Shown piece after piece: positions 23,575-35,900 of a DNA stretch of 64,000 nucleotides. The stretch spans positions 1,845,501-1,909,500 of the forward strand of contig JABAKD010000019.1 in the NCBI GenBank assembly GCA_012845835.1, written 5' to 3'. Position 1 is the stretch's first letter, and every line of letters begins with the position of its first letter. Below the pieces are notes generated by a model. It did not search any database. It was not told where the DNA came from and worked only from the letters and a program-made list of their open reading frames with translations. A program made the translations under genes and the position numbers. The stretch is from Undaria pinnatifida (Eukaryota; Sar; Phaeophyceae; Laminariales; Alariaceae).

Positions 23575-25390
23575 TTTAGTCCACAAGTGTCGCGTGGGCG
23601 CGGCTCATCAGAGATCAGAGATTGTTTATGTCACAATCGACACCTGTTACGAGAGGTTCTAACTATCGACACCTGTCACGATAGGCTCTAATATCGATAG
23701 CTGCCACGGGTAAGAAAATACCTGGTAATGTTATTAGTTATTAGATTAATAATGTGTTTAGACTAAAAATACTAGAGCTCTCTCCTCGTTCTCGTAGATA
23801 CAGGAGTAGCGGTCTCCCTGCAGTGCCTGTATGTGCCAGCAGCGCAGTATACCGGACACCGGGACTATCGGGTATAGCACCGATACTGGTATATACTACT
23901 GTAGTTATAAGCGGGTTCTATTTATAGTCGTACCAGGCGATTTCACTGGCACTATAACGGCAAGAGACATTATTCAACCGGCACTATAGGGAGCCCCCCA
24001 CGGTTTCGGCTTGCTAGTTTTTTTTTTTTTCTTTTCTTTTTTTTTTCATCCTCCGGCGGATGGGGAAAAATAGCTAGCTAGCACACTTCCACGTATTTTC
24101 ATACGCGTCGTGTGTCGTCTTAACTCAGTTGCTTTCGCAACCCGACGCTAGTTTACAGCAGCAGTAGCAGTAAAGTCTACGCGGACCTCTAGACACGGTT
24201 CTCGTAGTGTACTATGCTGTGTTTATGACACTGCTATTTATGCTGCTTAACGGTATGTGTGAGGTAAACTGGGACCATCTACTCTATTAATACATTAGTA
24301 CTTGCCGGAACGGACGGTGGCCGGCGCGGGACTGTCAGGTCCGATAAGCTATCGTACGTACCAGTACTTTTTTATTACTGAGTACTGTACCAGGTATATT
24401 TTAGTACAGGAACGCTCGGTGGGTGAGAGTACTGCGTGCTGGTGGAAGCGCTGGGGTGATTAGATATGCAAGTGGAACCGACGCTGTCGGCGTTGTTGCA
24501 ACAGCTACAGTCGCGAACCAGAGGTAGAGCTGCGACCGCGGAGCCTCTGACCATGGCCGTACGATGCTTTCTTCCGAGCGTCCAGGTGGCTCTTTTGCCT
24601 CACCGTGTCTTACCATATGTGTGGTTATGGCCTGCCTATTGGTATAAACAACGAAATATCGGGAACCATGGGCCATAAAGCAGATGCTGGTTAGCTAGCT
24701 TGTATGTCACGGTGGCCATGCCGCCTGTCGGTCATGGAGGGCAACCGAGTGCGTCAATCAATGCTGTCGTCAGAAGTCACCCCTCTTTGCAGCAGCGCAG
24801 AGTGCACAGCAGTCCACCAGCAATCTAAACGTCTCCATCGCATGTCTGATGACTGATGTTGCATGCGGTGTTGTTCAACTTCAAACGCCGGAACATCAGC
24901 AGCAACACTATCCGGACCCTCTCCTTCTCTACCTGTATTGAGAAGTGCGCCCACAGCAGCAACAACAGCCACCACTCCTGGAGCCACCATGACCACGTAT
25001 CAGTTCCACCCTCTCCCTGTGCTCGGCCACTGCGAACTACCCACAGCAGTATCATCATGTCGGCGTAGATATCGCTGCAGAGGGTTTCCATAAATCAATT
25101 CAGGATTCATATCCGGGGACCTTCCGTTCGAATAGCCGGATAAAAATCCAAAATCCAAATTTGAAAAATCCAGTGCTCCAGTGAGATCTTGTCAACCGTA
25201 CGAAATCGTCTAGGACGCACGTGCAACAGTACATGAATGTATAATCACTAGTCTATGCTCTGCGCGTCTCGTACAGCTCTAGGAGAGTTTGCTTGTTGTT
25301 CGTAGATACACAGCAGTTACCTCAAAATAAGTGTTCGCTCGTGTCACAACATAAATAAGACATACCTGGTATGCGCATGTATGCGCGTTT
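23575..25390. other. No clear gene
   Basis: Contains a T-run (24019-24050) followed by gatggggaaaaatag and cttccacgtattttcata parts shared with 50700-50760, so part is a dispersed repeat. A minus-strand frame at 24754-24996 is open but not recognised. Confidence 0.4.
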
Positions 25391-25626
25391 ACCGTTTTGC
25401 CCTAACAAAGAGCGCTCGCCGCGCGCCACAGACTCGTCATCCGATTCGATCAGGGTCAGGCACTCCGACCTCTATGGCTCAAGGACCTCCCTCGCGCAGC
25501 GTGAAAGTGAGACGCCGAGCCCGGTGACGCTCGTTACGCGAGGGTCGATGTTAAGCACGGCGAGGGAGCACGTATTTATTTGCAGTCCATGGACTGCATT
25601 TCTTGCCTGCAGTTCATACGCTACTC

Positions 25627-25672
25627 TACTAACCCTAACTCTAACCCTAACCCCAACCCTAACCCTATAGTC
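25627..25672. repeat. Interstitial telomere-like (CCCTAA)n
   Basis: About seven CCCTAA or near-CCCTAA units (ctaaccctaac, ctctaaccctaa, ccccaaccctaa). The polarity is that of a left chromosome end. A shorter TTAGGG-like patch lies at 39308-39335. Confidence 0.85.
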
Positions 25673-25674
25673 TA

Positions 25675-26955
25675 GTTGTGCACCCACTAAGTGGGAGCAG
25701 GGCGCCAAATGCGATCCGGTCCGGGCGGGATCAGGGTAGAGGTGTTGACCCATTAAAATGGAGATGTGATCAATTGAGCACCCAGCTCCAACCGTTTCAA
25801 CCCTCCTAGCACACACAACAATAGGGTGTGGACTATACTTACGTTCCGCAGTCCATGGGTTGTAAGCAGCTGCCGTCGTACGAACCGTGAACATATTTGC
25901 AATAAATACAAAAGCGTAGGTCATCGTCGAAAAAACGATGCCAACACGATGTATGTACCTTTTTTCCGTCGCTCCTCCCTCCATGACCGCGCAATGCGAG
26001 GCTGGGCGCCCGTGTCTTGCCCTGCCGCCCGCCGCCCGCTGCTCCCGAGCGTTGCTGCGTGCAGCTCGTGGTTGGAGGTTGATGCTTGCTGCTGTGTGAC
26101 CTGGTGGTGTTTGTATGCATGCACTGTGTGTTCGATCTTCTGCGTTTAAAAAAATGTGAGGGTTGTTTCGTGTATCGGGTTTTCGCCATTACTCTTAACA
26201 ACGCGGATGCTTGCTGTAGCTTAAATGAATGCGTCTTGGTTTATTAGACGAAGCGCTTTGCAGTGGTTTATCCAGTTACAAATCGATCCTAGACGTTGAC
26301 GAAATCTCATCCGAGTGTTTGAATCCAACCTTTGAACGTTAGATTTTATTTGATTACGGGCTCTGCATTGTGTATTCCAGTAACAACGAATCGGACGGAC
26401 GGGCACATTTATTTGGGTTTTCCTCCACAGAGCACCCTCAGAAATATTAGAAGGGGTGACATCACCTGACATGTCATAGTAAGGTGCATGATACACGCTG
26501 CCCATCTTTTGGGGGGAGTGGACACGTCGCCAGTGACTCACCGCTCTCCCCATCAACACTCAATCTGTACGATACGATCAGTGCCATCGGTCGTGTTGTT
26601 CGAAACAACTTCAAGGTCATCCAAAGTAGTACGACAAATTAATAGGCGAGGAACAATCAGCACCAAACGGGTAACGGTCTTAGAACAAAGCACCAAGCGA
26701 GGACGATACGATGTTATGATCGTGTGAGCATGTTGTTTTTTGTGTTGCTCTAAACCACAGAAAAGAAATACAAACAAACGTCATTTACAGGGTAGGGTAG
26801 CAAAGAGATGATGACGACAACGCCGCATTCATGCAATAAAAACGTCAACACGATGGTAACGCAGGAGGGGTGGGCACCTCAACACTCAACAACCATCGCC
26901 CCACCCTCTCCTACGCACACACCACGTACTAGTCCGAATTCCCTTCTAGCTCTGG
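25675..26955. other. No recognisable gene
   Basis: Scattered short frames on both strands without family resemblance. No tandem repeat seen. Confidence 0.4.
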
Positions 26956-27200
26956 CCATGGGCACCGCCTACGTGTAGCTGTAGCCACGGGCCTGCAGTT
27001 CTAGCCGCGGGCATCTGCCGCACACGTGAATTACACACGCTCTAAAGTAGCCCCACCTACTACTTGCGGACAACTGCCGCAAACAGGAATCACACTACAG
27101 TATCACATCTCCAACATCCGCGGGCGTTTGCCGCCCGAGCGAACTACACACGCTCCGCGCCAACCCCAGGCACCTGCCGCACGACTGAATCACGCGTTCG
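26955..27200. repeat. Degenerate gccgcgggcatctgccgca repeat
   Basis: Four or five ~55-bp units combining gcggg(c/a)..ctgccgc with gaa(t/c)tacacacgctc. Confidence 0.6.
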
Positions 27201-27469
27201 CACGCTTGTCCTCTAAGCACGCCTTGGCAAGCATGTTCCTTCACTTGAGGTACGTCTTGAAGCGCGCGCCATTGTAAACCTAAACTTACATTCGACTAAA
27301 AATGTGCCGCAATCAGCCCCGGTCAATTCAGCGCACTAAATCCTTTTTTTGTAGACGACTTGACAAGGAACGGGTATTGCAAGCATGAGAGTAGCACCCA
27401 TCACAATCCACGGCCACAGCTCCAGAGGCACACCCGTACGCCCGAATTAACGAACGAACGAATGCGCCG

Positions 27470-28560
27470 TACAACAGAATATCGTAGCTGTGCGCTACAT
27501 TAATAGTGCGTGTGCGAGTGGCAAAATACGCAAAAACCAAATAAAAGAAAGGAAGAGGGGATTGGCTAGGTCACGTACAACAAATACTGTCCAACCGCCG
27601 TGAGATCGACCAACACCGAATATCGTACCGACGGCAACGACTAGCGGATACCGATACTCGTAGACAACGGACATCGTCGTTTATGTTATATACACACCAT
27701 CACATAATATCGTAGTTGTGCGCTGCGGAGGCGTGTGCGACCGCCCAAAACCAAAAAAAAAAATAACAAGAAAAAATGGAGGGGGCGATAGCACCGGCCC
27801 GTACAACAATGTTCCACGGTCGCGAGACCGACCAACACTGGATATTGTACCGAATTGAGCGAACACGGGGTACCGACAGACACCGGACACCACGACACCA
27901 TACATATACCTGGTACCAGGTACCATATATATGTACTATCAAAGTTGAGCGATACGATAGCGCGAGGTTCTGAGCGTAAAAAACGAAACGCTCAATAAGA
28001 TGAAGCGATTGGCTGTCGGCTGCGTGGAATAGCGTCCCACAGTCGCGAACCCCATCAAACACCACTAGATGTAATACCAACTGAAGCCAACACCGGCTAC
28101 CTGCGAACACCGGGCATCCTAACGACGTGGGTATTATCCTGGTATTATCGTAGCTGTGAGCTATGATACGCCGGTAGCACGAGCTGTAACACGAAACGCT
28201 AAACAAAAAAAGACGACTGGCCGTCGGCTACATAGAACAGAATCCGCCGTCGCGAGATCGATCAACCATCACTACTAGATGTCATACCAACGGAAATCAA
28301 TATTGAATATCGACGGGCACCGGAGACCCTAGCAACGTACCCGGTACGTACCATCGTAGCTGTACGCTCCTCATACGGTAGTGCGAGCGGCGACAATTCA
28401 ACACCAAATTATAAGAGGCACTTGGCTGGAGCGCACACAGCAATGTTCCACCATGACAAGACCGACCAACACCGGACACCGACAGACACCGGACACCGAC
28501 AGACACCGGACACCGACAGACACCGGACACCGACAGACACCGGACACCCACAAGTACTAC
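27470..28560. repeat. ~220-bp degenerate array ending in an 18-bp array
   Basis: Units marked by atcgtagctgtgcgcta (about 27480, 27710, 28145, 28350) and agaccgaccaacaccgg (about 27612, 27824, 28255, 28462). The last unit ends in five clean copies of an 18-bp repeat, cggacaccgacagacac with one more c, at 28470-28555. Confidence 0.75.
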
Positions 28561-28787
28561 AAAACAAACAAGTTTCGGTATTCTTCTCGCGGTGGTAAAC
28601 CAGAAATGAACTGTTGTGTTCAGAAATGTGTCAACAGGCACGGCCAACGCATGACGCAGCGTGCAAAGCTGAGTACGGACCATTCAATCGGTCGCATTCA
28701 CAGTTTATGTGTTTGAAATAAACAAAGAAAATGATGGTATTGATAGCTCGAATGATAGCGGAAAACAAGAAAGCTGAACTAGTTCAT

Positions 28788-28977
28788 TCAGAAATGTTTT
28801 TTCCCTCGGCGGTAGCGGCATTCCTCCTCCGCTTCGTCGTCTTCGAGGGGCACCAACGGCCCACGCTCTCCTGCCTCGGACACAGATGGGACGGCGGGGA
28901 GAGACGTGGGCATCGGGACACAGAGACAGCTCTTCGCGGACCCTGGTTCGCCCCGCTTACCCGAGGACTCGCTGTGG
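28788..28977 (-). CDS. Possible alternative last exon of PRORP
   Basis: An acceptor CTCCAG at 28978 opens HSESSGKRGEPGSAKSCLCV and an acidic tail ending in GKKHF and a stop. Phase 1 would join the GAG/GTGATG donor at the end of exon 10. Plant PRORPs have a zinc-binding Cys after the WHxP motif, which this exon could supply. Inference only. Confidence 0.25.
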
Positions 28978-28979
28978 CT

Positions 28980-29022
28980 GGAGGGAGGGAGGGAGGGAGG
29001 GAGGGAGGGGGGGAGGGAGGGG
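28980..29022. repeat. (GGGA)n microsatellite
   Basis: About ten gggag units next to the candidate alternative last exon of PRORP. Confidence 0.9.
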
Positions 29023-29647
29023 AAGAAAGAGATACACAAGTACAACGAGAGAGAAGGCGCGAGGCGGGGAAGGTTGAGGACGACGAACTGCAAGCATCTC
29101 ACTACTGGAAAACCGGAGTACCAAACTACACTTTGCACGAGTCGGTGGTGGAGGTCATGACTGGGAACCGACGTGCGGGACAGATGCAATCACCCCCCAT
29201 GCAATCACCCCCATTCCTTGCTGATGAAAACAGCACACACATCCACAATCCTGCACCCCTACCCTGGTACAGAACGTCATCGCAGCCCCCGGTAGGAGTG
29301 CTCAGGGCAATCGACCACCGCATAGAAGCGTGAGCATAAGTGCAAGAACACATGGTAGACTGCGTGAGCATAAGGCACTACACCAGGCTGTCAGGCTAGC
29401 AGCCAGCGTTGTTGTTGCTGCAATTTTTATTGTGTCCTCGGGACTAGCGGGTCCTTGTTTAACAAGAAGCGTTGTTTTTACATGTTTTTTTCGCGAAGCA
29501 ATACCTCGCCCCCGAACGATGCGTCGAAGTATGCCTTCAAATTCTAACGCACACCCTCCAACAACAGTCTATCGTACACCCTTCAGGCATATACGCTCAA
29601 AGCATAGACTGTACCCTCAAAATACCCCCCCCCGAAGCACATCACCC

Positions 29648-29923
29648 TCACCTCACTCTAACCGGCAGGTGCCAGTTCGAACCCGTCCTCTGCACCTCCT
29701 CCCAAGACGCTCCCCGCTGGAGCTTGATCGGAGGGGGAGCGGCGCCCGTCTCAGACTTGCCCCCCACCCAGGCTAGCGGGCCCCCATTATCCCACTCGAA
29801 GGAGAAGCTGACCATATGGCTCCTCTTCCAGCGAACGAACTCTCGCGTTCCAGGGAAGAAGTTGCGGTGGTCCCGCATGAGATCGTTCGTCACTACCACT
29901 GTGTTCACGTCGTCGCGCGCAAT
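29648..29923 (-). CDS. PRORP: PRORP exon 10 (last recognised exon)
   Basis: Carries VNTVVVTNDLMRDH, the final metal-site motif, then FVRWKRSHMVSFSF and NWHLPV, where the family has SWHIPV with a zinc His. Stop TGA at 29650-29648. The acceptor is taken as CTGGCAG at 29924, since no AG precedes the upstream reading. The GAG/GTGATG near the stop would be a phase-2 donor into a possible exon at 28977-28788 ending in a Cys-bearing tail. Confidence 0.8.
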   Translation of the reverse strand: MARDDVNTVVVTNDLMRDHRNFFPGTREFVRWKRSHMVSFSFEWDNGGPLAWVGGKSETGAAPPPIKLQRGASWEEVQRTGSNWHLPVRVR

Positions 29924-32900
29924 CTGCCAGCACGCACGGAGGGCCGAATTATAGGGGTCGGGGGAGTCGCCCATGTAAGAAAAAAGAAAAAAAAAAATAG
30001 GGCCGCAAGGTGGCTGGATTTTATGGTTCGAAAGTTACTCAGTTGCGTGGCGAAGGACAACCAACCGTCCGACTGGTGAAGACCAGCCAACCAACTGATC
30101 GGCGAAGGCCAGCCAACTAACATACTTCAGGCGTGCCAGTGAGGGCCCACATTAACGAAGAGCACGGAAAATCGTAATTCGTTTTTCTTTATTTATTTCA
30201 TGAAAAATACACGAAAAAATCAACTCTGCTTCTTATCAAGGAACGGCGTAGTACGTTCTAGAATTGAAAAAACGCAAAAGGGTCAACGAACACCGGTGGG
30301 CAACGACCGAGGCGAGCGATGGCTCGCGTCCTCCCCGGAGCGCCTCAGCTAGGGACAGATTGTTTTTGCCGGCAGCGGCTAGGAGGCTATGGCTCTAGGC
30401 ATCTCTTGGATGGCCTGGCGCCGCCCCGCCGCCCCACACGGGCAGCAGCGACGGGTATATAGCGGTCGAAGGTCTGAGCGAAGTCGTGATGTGGTAGTTG
30501 GTCGTGTGACTTTCGAGGTGCAGGGCGACGAAAAACTGGGTTTGCGGCGGTCTCGGCTGTTTTCGACGCGTCGCAGGCGGTCTAGGCTGTGCTAAGGGCC
30601 TTCGGAGGCCGCGCTGCGGCTGCTCCGGTGGTCCTACCTCTCACAATGGAGGCTTATCGCCTCTCAATCAGCCGACATGACACCAATGCGCGTGGCCGGC
30701 TTCGGTTACATAGAACCGTGTCTAGGTGCACCAACTCCCCAAATTGAATTTCGATTTTCGACTAAATTCGACCAAATAAGTATTTTTTCACTTCTTTATT
30801 GAATTTGATTTTTCGTAATAATTCTGAGAATGCCTGCTTGGTGATTCATTTTTTCACCAATCAGATGCAAATTAAATTCTATAAAAAAAATCGAATTTGG
30901 ATTTGGCGAGCTCCTCGTTAATTCGGGCCCCGAAAGGAGCGAAAACAAAATCCCGCGGAAAAGCGCCGCCAGAGGCAAAATTTACTCTAGTTGGCCTCAT
31001 TTTACATACACAACGTATAATGACCCAAACCCATGCAGTCCAAACCAACCCAACCCAGCCCAGACACAGTGGCAGCGTCGTTCTTGGCGGCGGCGTCAGC
31101 AGTTCTTCATCGCGCTATACATTCAGTAGAGGTCGTCAACGCCCTCGCCAACCAACCATCCAACCGCATCAAATCCAATCCAATCAAAGCCGATTCAATC
31201 TAATCCAAGCCAATCCGAACCAACCCAACAAAACCCAGACAAGGTGGCAGCGACGCTCTTGGCGGCAGCGGCCCCTGGCATTTCCTCACCGTGCTATACA
31301 TCCAGTAGAGGTCGTCAAGGCCCTCGACAATGACGAGCCAGTCGTTGTCCATCCACTTCTGGATGATGCCCTTCTCCAAAGACGTCCACGGCCTCTTGCG
31401 AGGGGGCTGCTTGCCTCTCCAGGTGCGGCTAAAACATTAAAAAAAAAAACATCCAGATAGACACAGGCAGGCAGGCAGGTACACGAGGGCCGTGAGTTGG
31501 CTGGACTTGCCGGCTAGTTGATAGCTTTGTGGTGTAGAAGTCAACTAGGCTTGAATAAAAACACAGGCAGACAGGCCAGCACATGCAATAGGGCGTTTGC
31601 GATTTTGGAATCCTGTTTGGGTTGGACAGCATAAAAATAGTAGGATTGAAGCCGACGAATGTAAGTCATAACTCAAGGCCGATCAATCCACGAGAAAATC
31701 AGGTTAGAAAACTAAAAATAAAGGTAGAAAGGCGTGTTTCCAGCCTAATTGTTCGCTGACTTTTCATGGCGTTGGATTGTGACGCTGGACGGCTTCAATA
31801 CTATTAATAGTATTGTATGTTTTCCTACACAAACCCTGCCGAATCAAACTTGGTACATCGCAAAACATTCCAGTAGGGCTGTGAGTTGGCCGATAAGTAC
31901 TCGCCGACTAGTTATTGAATGGGTGGCGGGGTGATCACCAACTAAGTCAATAAAAACAGAGCCAGGTAGGCAGGCACGCACGTACACTAGAGCAGTGAGT
32001 TGGCTATTAATAGCCGCCGACTACTTCATAGTTGCGTGGCGGAGCAACAACCAAATGAGCTTCACTGAAAGTCACAGGCCGGCATGCACGCACACTAGGG
32101 CTGTGAGTTGACTGGCTACAGCTATACTTGGAAGTAAGTCGCCGACTGCTAATACCTGGTAGTGCTTAGTGGGGGGCAGAGTAAGATCGAACCGTTGATA
32201 GCTGACTTTTGCCCAGTGGTCTGCATTGCTGAACACCACACGTTAAGCCACAACCGTGCCAGTGAAGTTACTATAAAAAAAAATCAACAAATGACTAGTT
32301 GACGACTTACAACCAGCCAACTCACAGCTCTAACGTACACGCACGCACGCACGCACGCACGCACACGAGCGCGAGAAAACACTCGGGTGAGCAATATCAC
32401 AGACAAGTCATGCTTATGGGGGGGGGTCCATCTCTTGGGGGGGGGGGGGGCTAGCAGGATTTTACAACAAATCGCAGTCCCCAACAACACAAGAAACCGC
32501 AACATGCAATCGCGGATGAGTATATTAACGCAAAAGGCGCTCGGAAGCAATACCAACACAAAAACGACCAGCAGCAACAACACGAGCACAAAAAAACAGC
32601 ACAAGCAGCAGCACAAGCACACAAAGCCAAACACAGCAGCGACATGCGCACAAAACCAAGCAGCAGCAGGGGCATCAGCATAAAACAAAGCAGCAACACA
32701 ACCAGCGACAACAGCAGCTACTACGGCAACAGCAGTAGCAACAAGAAAAGCAAACAACAGACAAAAACAACAACAACAACAACAACAACAGCAACAACAA
32801 AAACAAAACCGGCACCGATGTCAGCGCTGGTCAGCGCTGCCCTTGCTCACAGTTGGAAGCTGTCCTGCTTGCAGTAGAACCACGGCATCGTTATCAAGAC

Positions 32901-35900
32901 TCGCTCCCCTTTCGATCGCAGATGCTCCGCCAGCCAGTCTACCTATTGAAAGGGAGGTAGCGCATAATGCACACGAGGTGCATACTTTTTAGATGAAAAA
33001 TCGCGTTACAACAGTGAGTGCACTGGGTATCATCGTTAAGCCGCGCGCACTGACGTCATCGCCATGATACACAAATGCCAAAACATCCTACACTTGTACG
33101 GCAGCCATTCGGGCAGAAGCCACACCGCACCAAATTTTGTGCGATCACACATAACAGTTGTATTTATAGTATGTTGGGCAAAGGTGGTGATGGAAAACGA
33201 AGCCGGAAAATCGAGCCATCAATAGAGACCCAAAAAGTTAAGCTACCGATACCAGCGTACAAAGCACGCCCGCCAACGTCTCGCCTGCATGAGCGTGAAG
33301 CCTCCGTGCTTGTGGTTTTGGTCCATGTAGGCCGCGTTAGGCCCGTCGATAATTGCCGTCGGCGGCTCCTCAAGAGAATCGAACCAGTTCGCGAACCAGC
33401 TCAGCCTCTGCACCTGCGTGCGTGCATGCCACAACCCCGTTGGTATTCACAAAATACGTGGGTTCGTCATAAATTCGTGGGTTTGAGACAGGATGAGAGC
33501 GAAAAAAACAAACTAAGAACCAGACGTGAGCGAACACAGAAAGTAAACAATACTGTTGGGGTTTGGGTTGAAGACGAGATGAGAGTGAGACACTGAAAAT
33601 TACTGGTGCAACAGTAAGCGGCCAACTAATTGAGCGGTTTACTGCTGCCACTCCATCTCGTGGTTTAAGCAAGCTTGCAAACAGATCACGAAGGTGACCC
33701 GTCAATCTCAAATCTACCGTAAGCCTAGGTAGTTTTCAAACAAGAAGAATCCGACCTACACGGTTATTCATAGATAGAACCGTGTAGCTGTCTTCAAGCA
33801 GCAAAGTTTGCTCAACACCAACCAAGCGAGAATCTTCGCCTACAGTAACGCCTCCATGACGACATGAGCATCATGAGCGTACCAACCCACACAAGCACCA
33901 TTATCAACAACACCAACACTACCATTAACCCCAACAATCACCTCCGCCGCCACCACCACCACCACCACCACCACCAACACCACCAACACCACCGCCATGA
34001 CCATCAGCACCGCCATGACCATCACCACGAACATGACCATCACCAAAAGCAAGACCAACACCACCACCAACACCACCGCCAACACCAAACCATCTCCACC
34101 TCCACCACCCGCACTACCACCCAAAAAAACAGGTTCTAAATACACACCTCCGCTGCGCCGTTCTGAGCCGCTATTTGTACGATCGAGCTCCGCATCCTTT
34201 TTCGGTCAGCAGGGCTAAGACCAACCCCCTGCAGCTTCTCCCCGCACACGGTGCACGCCCCCTGCTCAGACAGATCCGCCCATTCCGCCTTCCAACCCTG
34301 ATCAAGACGCGGAGAGGGGACGGGGAAATAACGATACTTGCAGGGCTCTTCACATGTAGGGTCACTTCTCGCGGGCAGGGTCGAGTCAGGATTTGATACT
34401 TCCTGACATGACCCGACCCGATCCGTGAGATTCGAACGCCTCTTGACCCGACTCGGCTCGACCGCGAAAATTTTACCCTTGAAAAGTCCTGTTTTTTCTC
34501 GGTGGTAAAGGAGGGCTTGTAAGGGAAAAACAAAGACGATTCTGGAGTTGTAAGCTCGTGCGCGAGTCAATCAGTGAGATACTCTTCCAGGTAGAATTTG
34601 GAGTGCGGAATCATATCATGCATGGCGGAAAGTCCTTGGGACCCCAGACCCTCGAGGGTGCAGGGGGTTTCGAAGAAAGCAAAAAGAGGCGATGGCTGAG
34701 CTGAATGATACACATAACGTAACGCAGTGGGTAAGTGCACTACTTGTGCTGCTCTGTCGGCGAGCAACGGCCATTGGTCTGCAGGGTTTACTCAAAGGAA
34801 GAAGGGCGGGCTGTGTGTGCCTCTTCCCATCTTCGTCCCACCCCCTCCCCTTGGTGCACGTAATGTCTGCCTGGTCGGCGAAAACCCGACGTGCTCCTTC
34901 CCGGCATTGTAGGGATGCGAGGGTCTATGGCCCTACGGAGTACGGTCATTCGTGATAAGATGATTATACCCCCCCTTCCTCCCCCCCTCCTCATCCCTCC
35001 TCTTTTCACCACGACCTCTATCACCACTAACACCCCCAACTATCACTACCACCACAAACCCTACCACGCCCAACCCACACCCTAAAACAAAATAAGCCCA
35101 GCACGATTCCCCCCTACCCCCCCCTCCTTACCTCACGCAGAGCCTTGACAGTAGGTGCCGAGGGGTAGATGAGAGTCTTAGACACGCCATCCAGGAGCTG
35201 GTCGGCCAAGCGCGTGAGGGCGTCACCCGAAGCATTCTCATGGCAGCTGGCCACACCCGCCATGAGGTCGAGCAGGAAGGATTCCTAGGAACCGAGCGGA
35301 CGAAGAGAGAGACAATTAACAGAGGGGATGATGAGTGTACTTGGCATACGATGTAGTTGTGTCTTGACGGTGCGGGAGGAACACGTAAAGACGACAGGCC
35401 TGCTTCTCCTTGATGCATTTCACGCTTGAGGGGTGCCTGCTGTACCATTTGGCTCTTCTTTTCTCCCAACCTCTTGATTAGTAGAGTGCTCTTCAAACAA
35501 ATGAACACCTTGGGGAGAATGTTCTGCCACTGCATGTGTTTCCACAGCTTCATCACGCCGTCCATGTCCCCCCTCTGCAGCAGCTCGCAGATCACCGGCT
35601 GGTACGACCGGAACCGGGGGCGGCAGAACTTCTGCTGGTACTCTTGGCCCTCCATCATCTCCAGAATCTCCATCGCTTCCGCTATCTTGCCCCTCTGTGT
35701 GATGATTGATTCAAGCGAAGCAGAAGCAGCAACAGGGGTGTTGCAGACGGAGAAGGCATGTTTGAAGGAAAGGAGGAGGAAGAGGAGGGGTATTGCAGAG
35801 TGAGGAGGCAGGTTTTAAGCGAATGAGGCTTGTTTCTTTTCAGCAGAGGGGGGGGCGACGTTCTAAGTGGAAGAGGCATGCTTAAACTGGAGGAGGCGTG

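Noticed and set aside
27470-28560. CRISPR-like array
   Set aside because: Units are long, degenerate and contiguous, in a eukaryotic context; no unique spacers or cas genes.
29648-29974. MGDSPDP as the start of a separate gene
   Set aside because: The downstream sequence is the PRORP C-terminus, in phase with exon 9 from the CTGGCAG acceptor.
33840-34145. Val/Leu-rich or His/Thr-rich frames
   Set aside because: Translations of the (ACC)n repeat.
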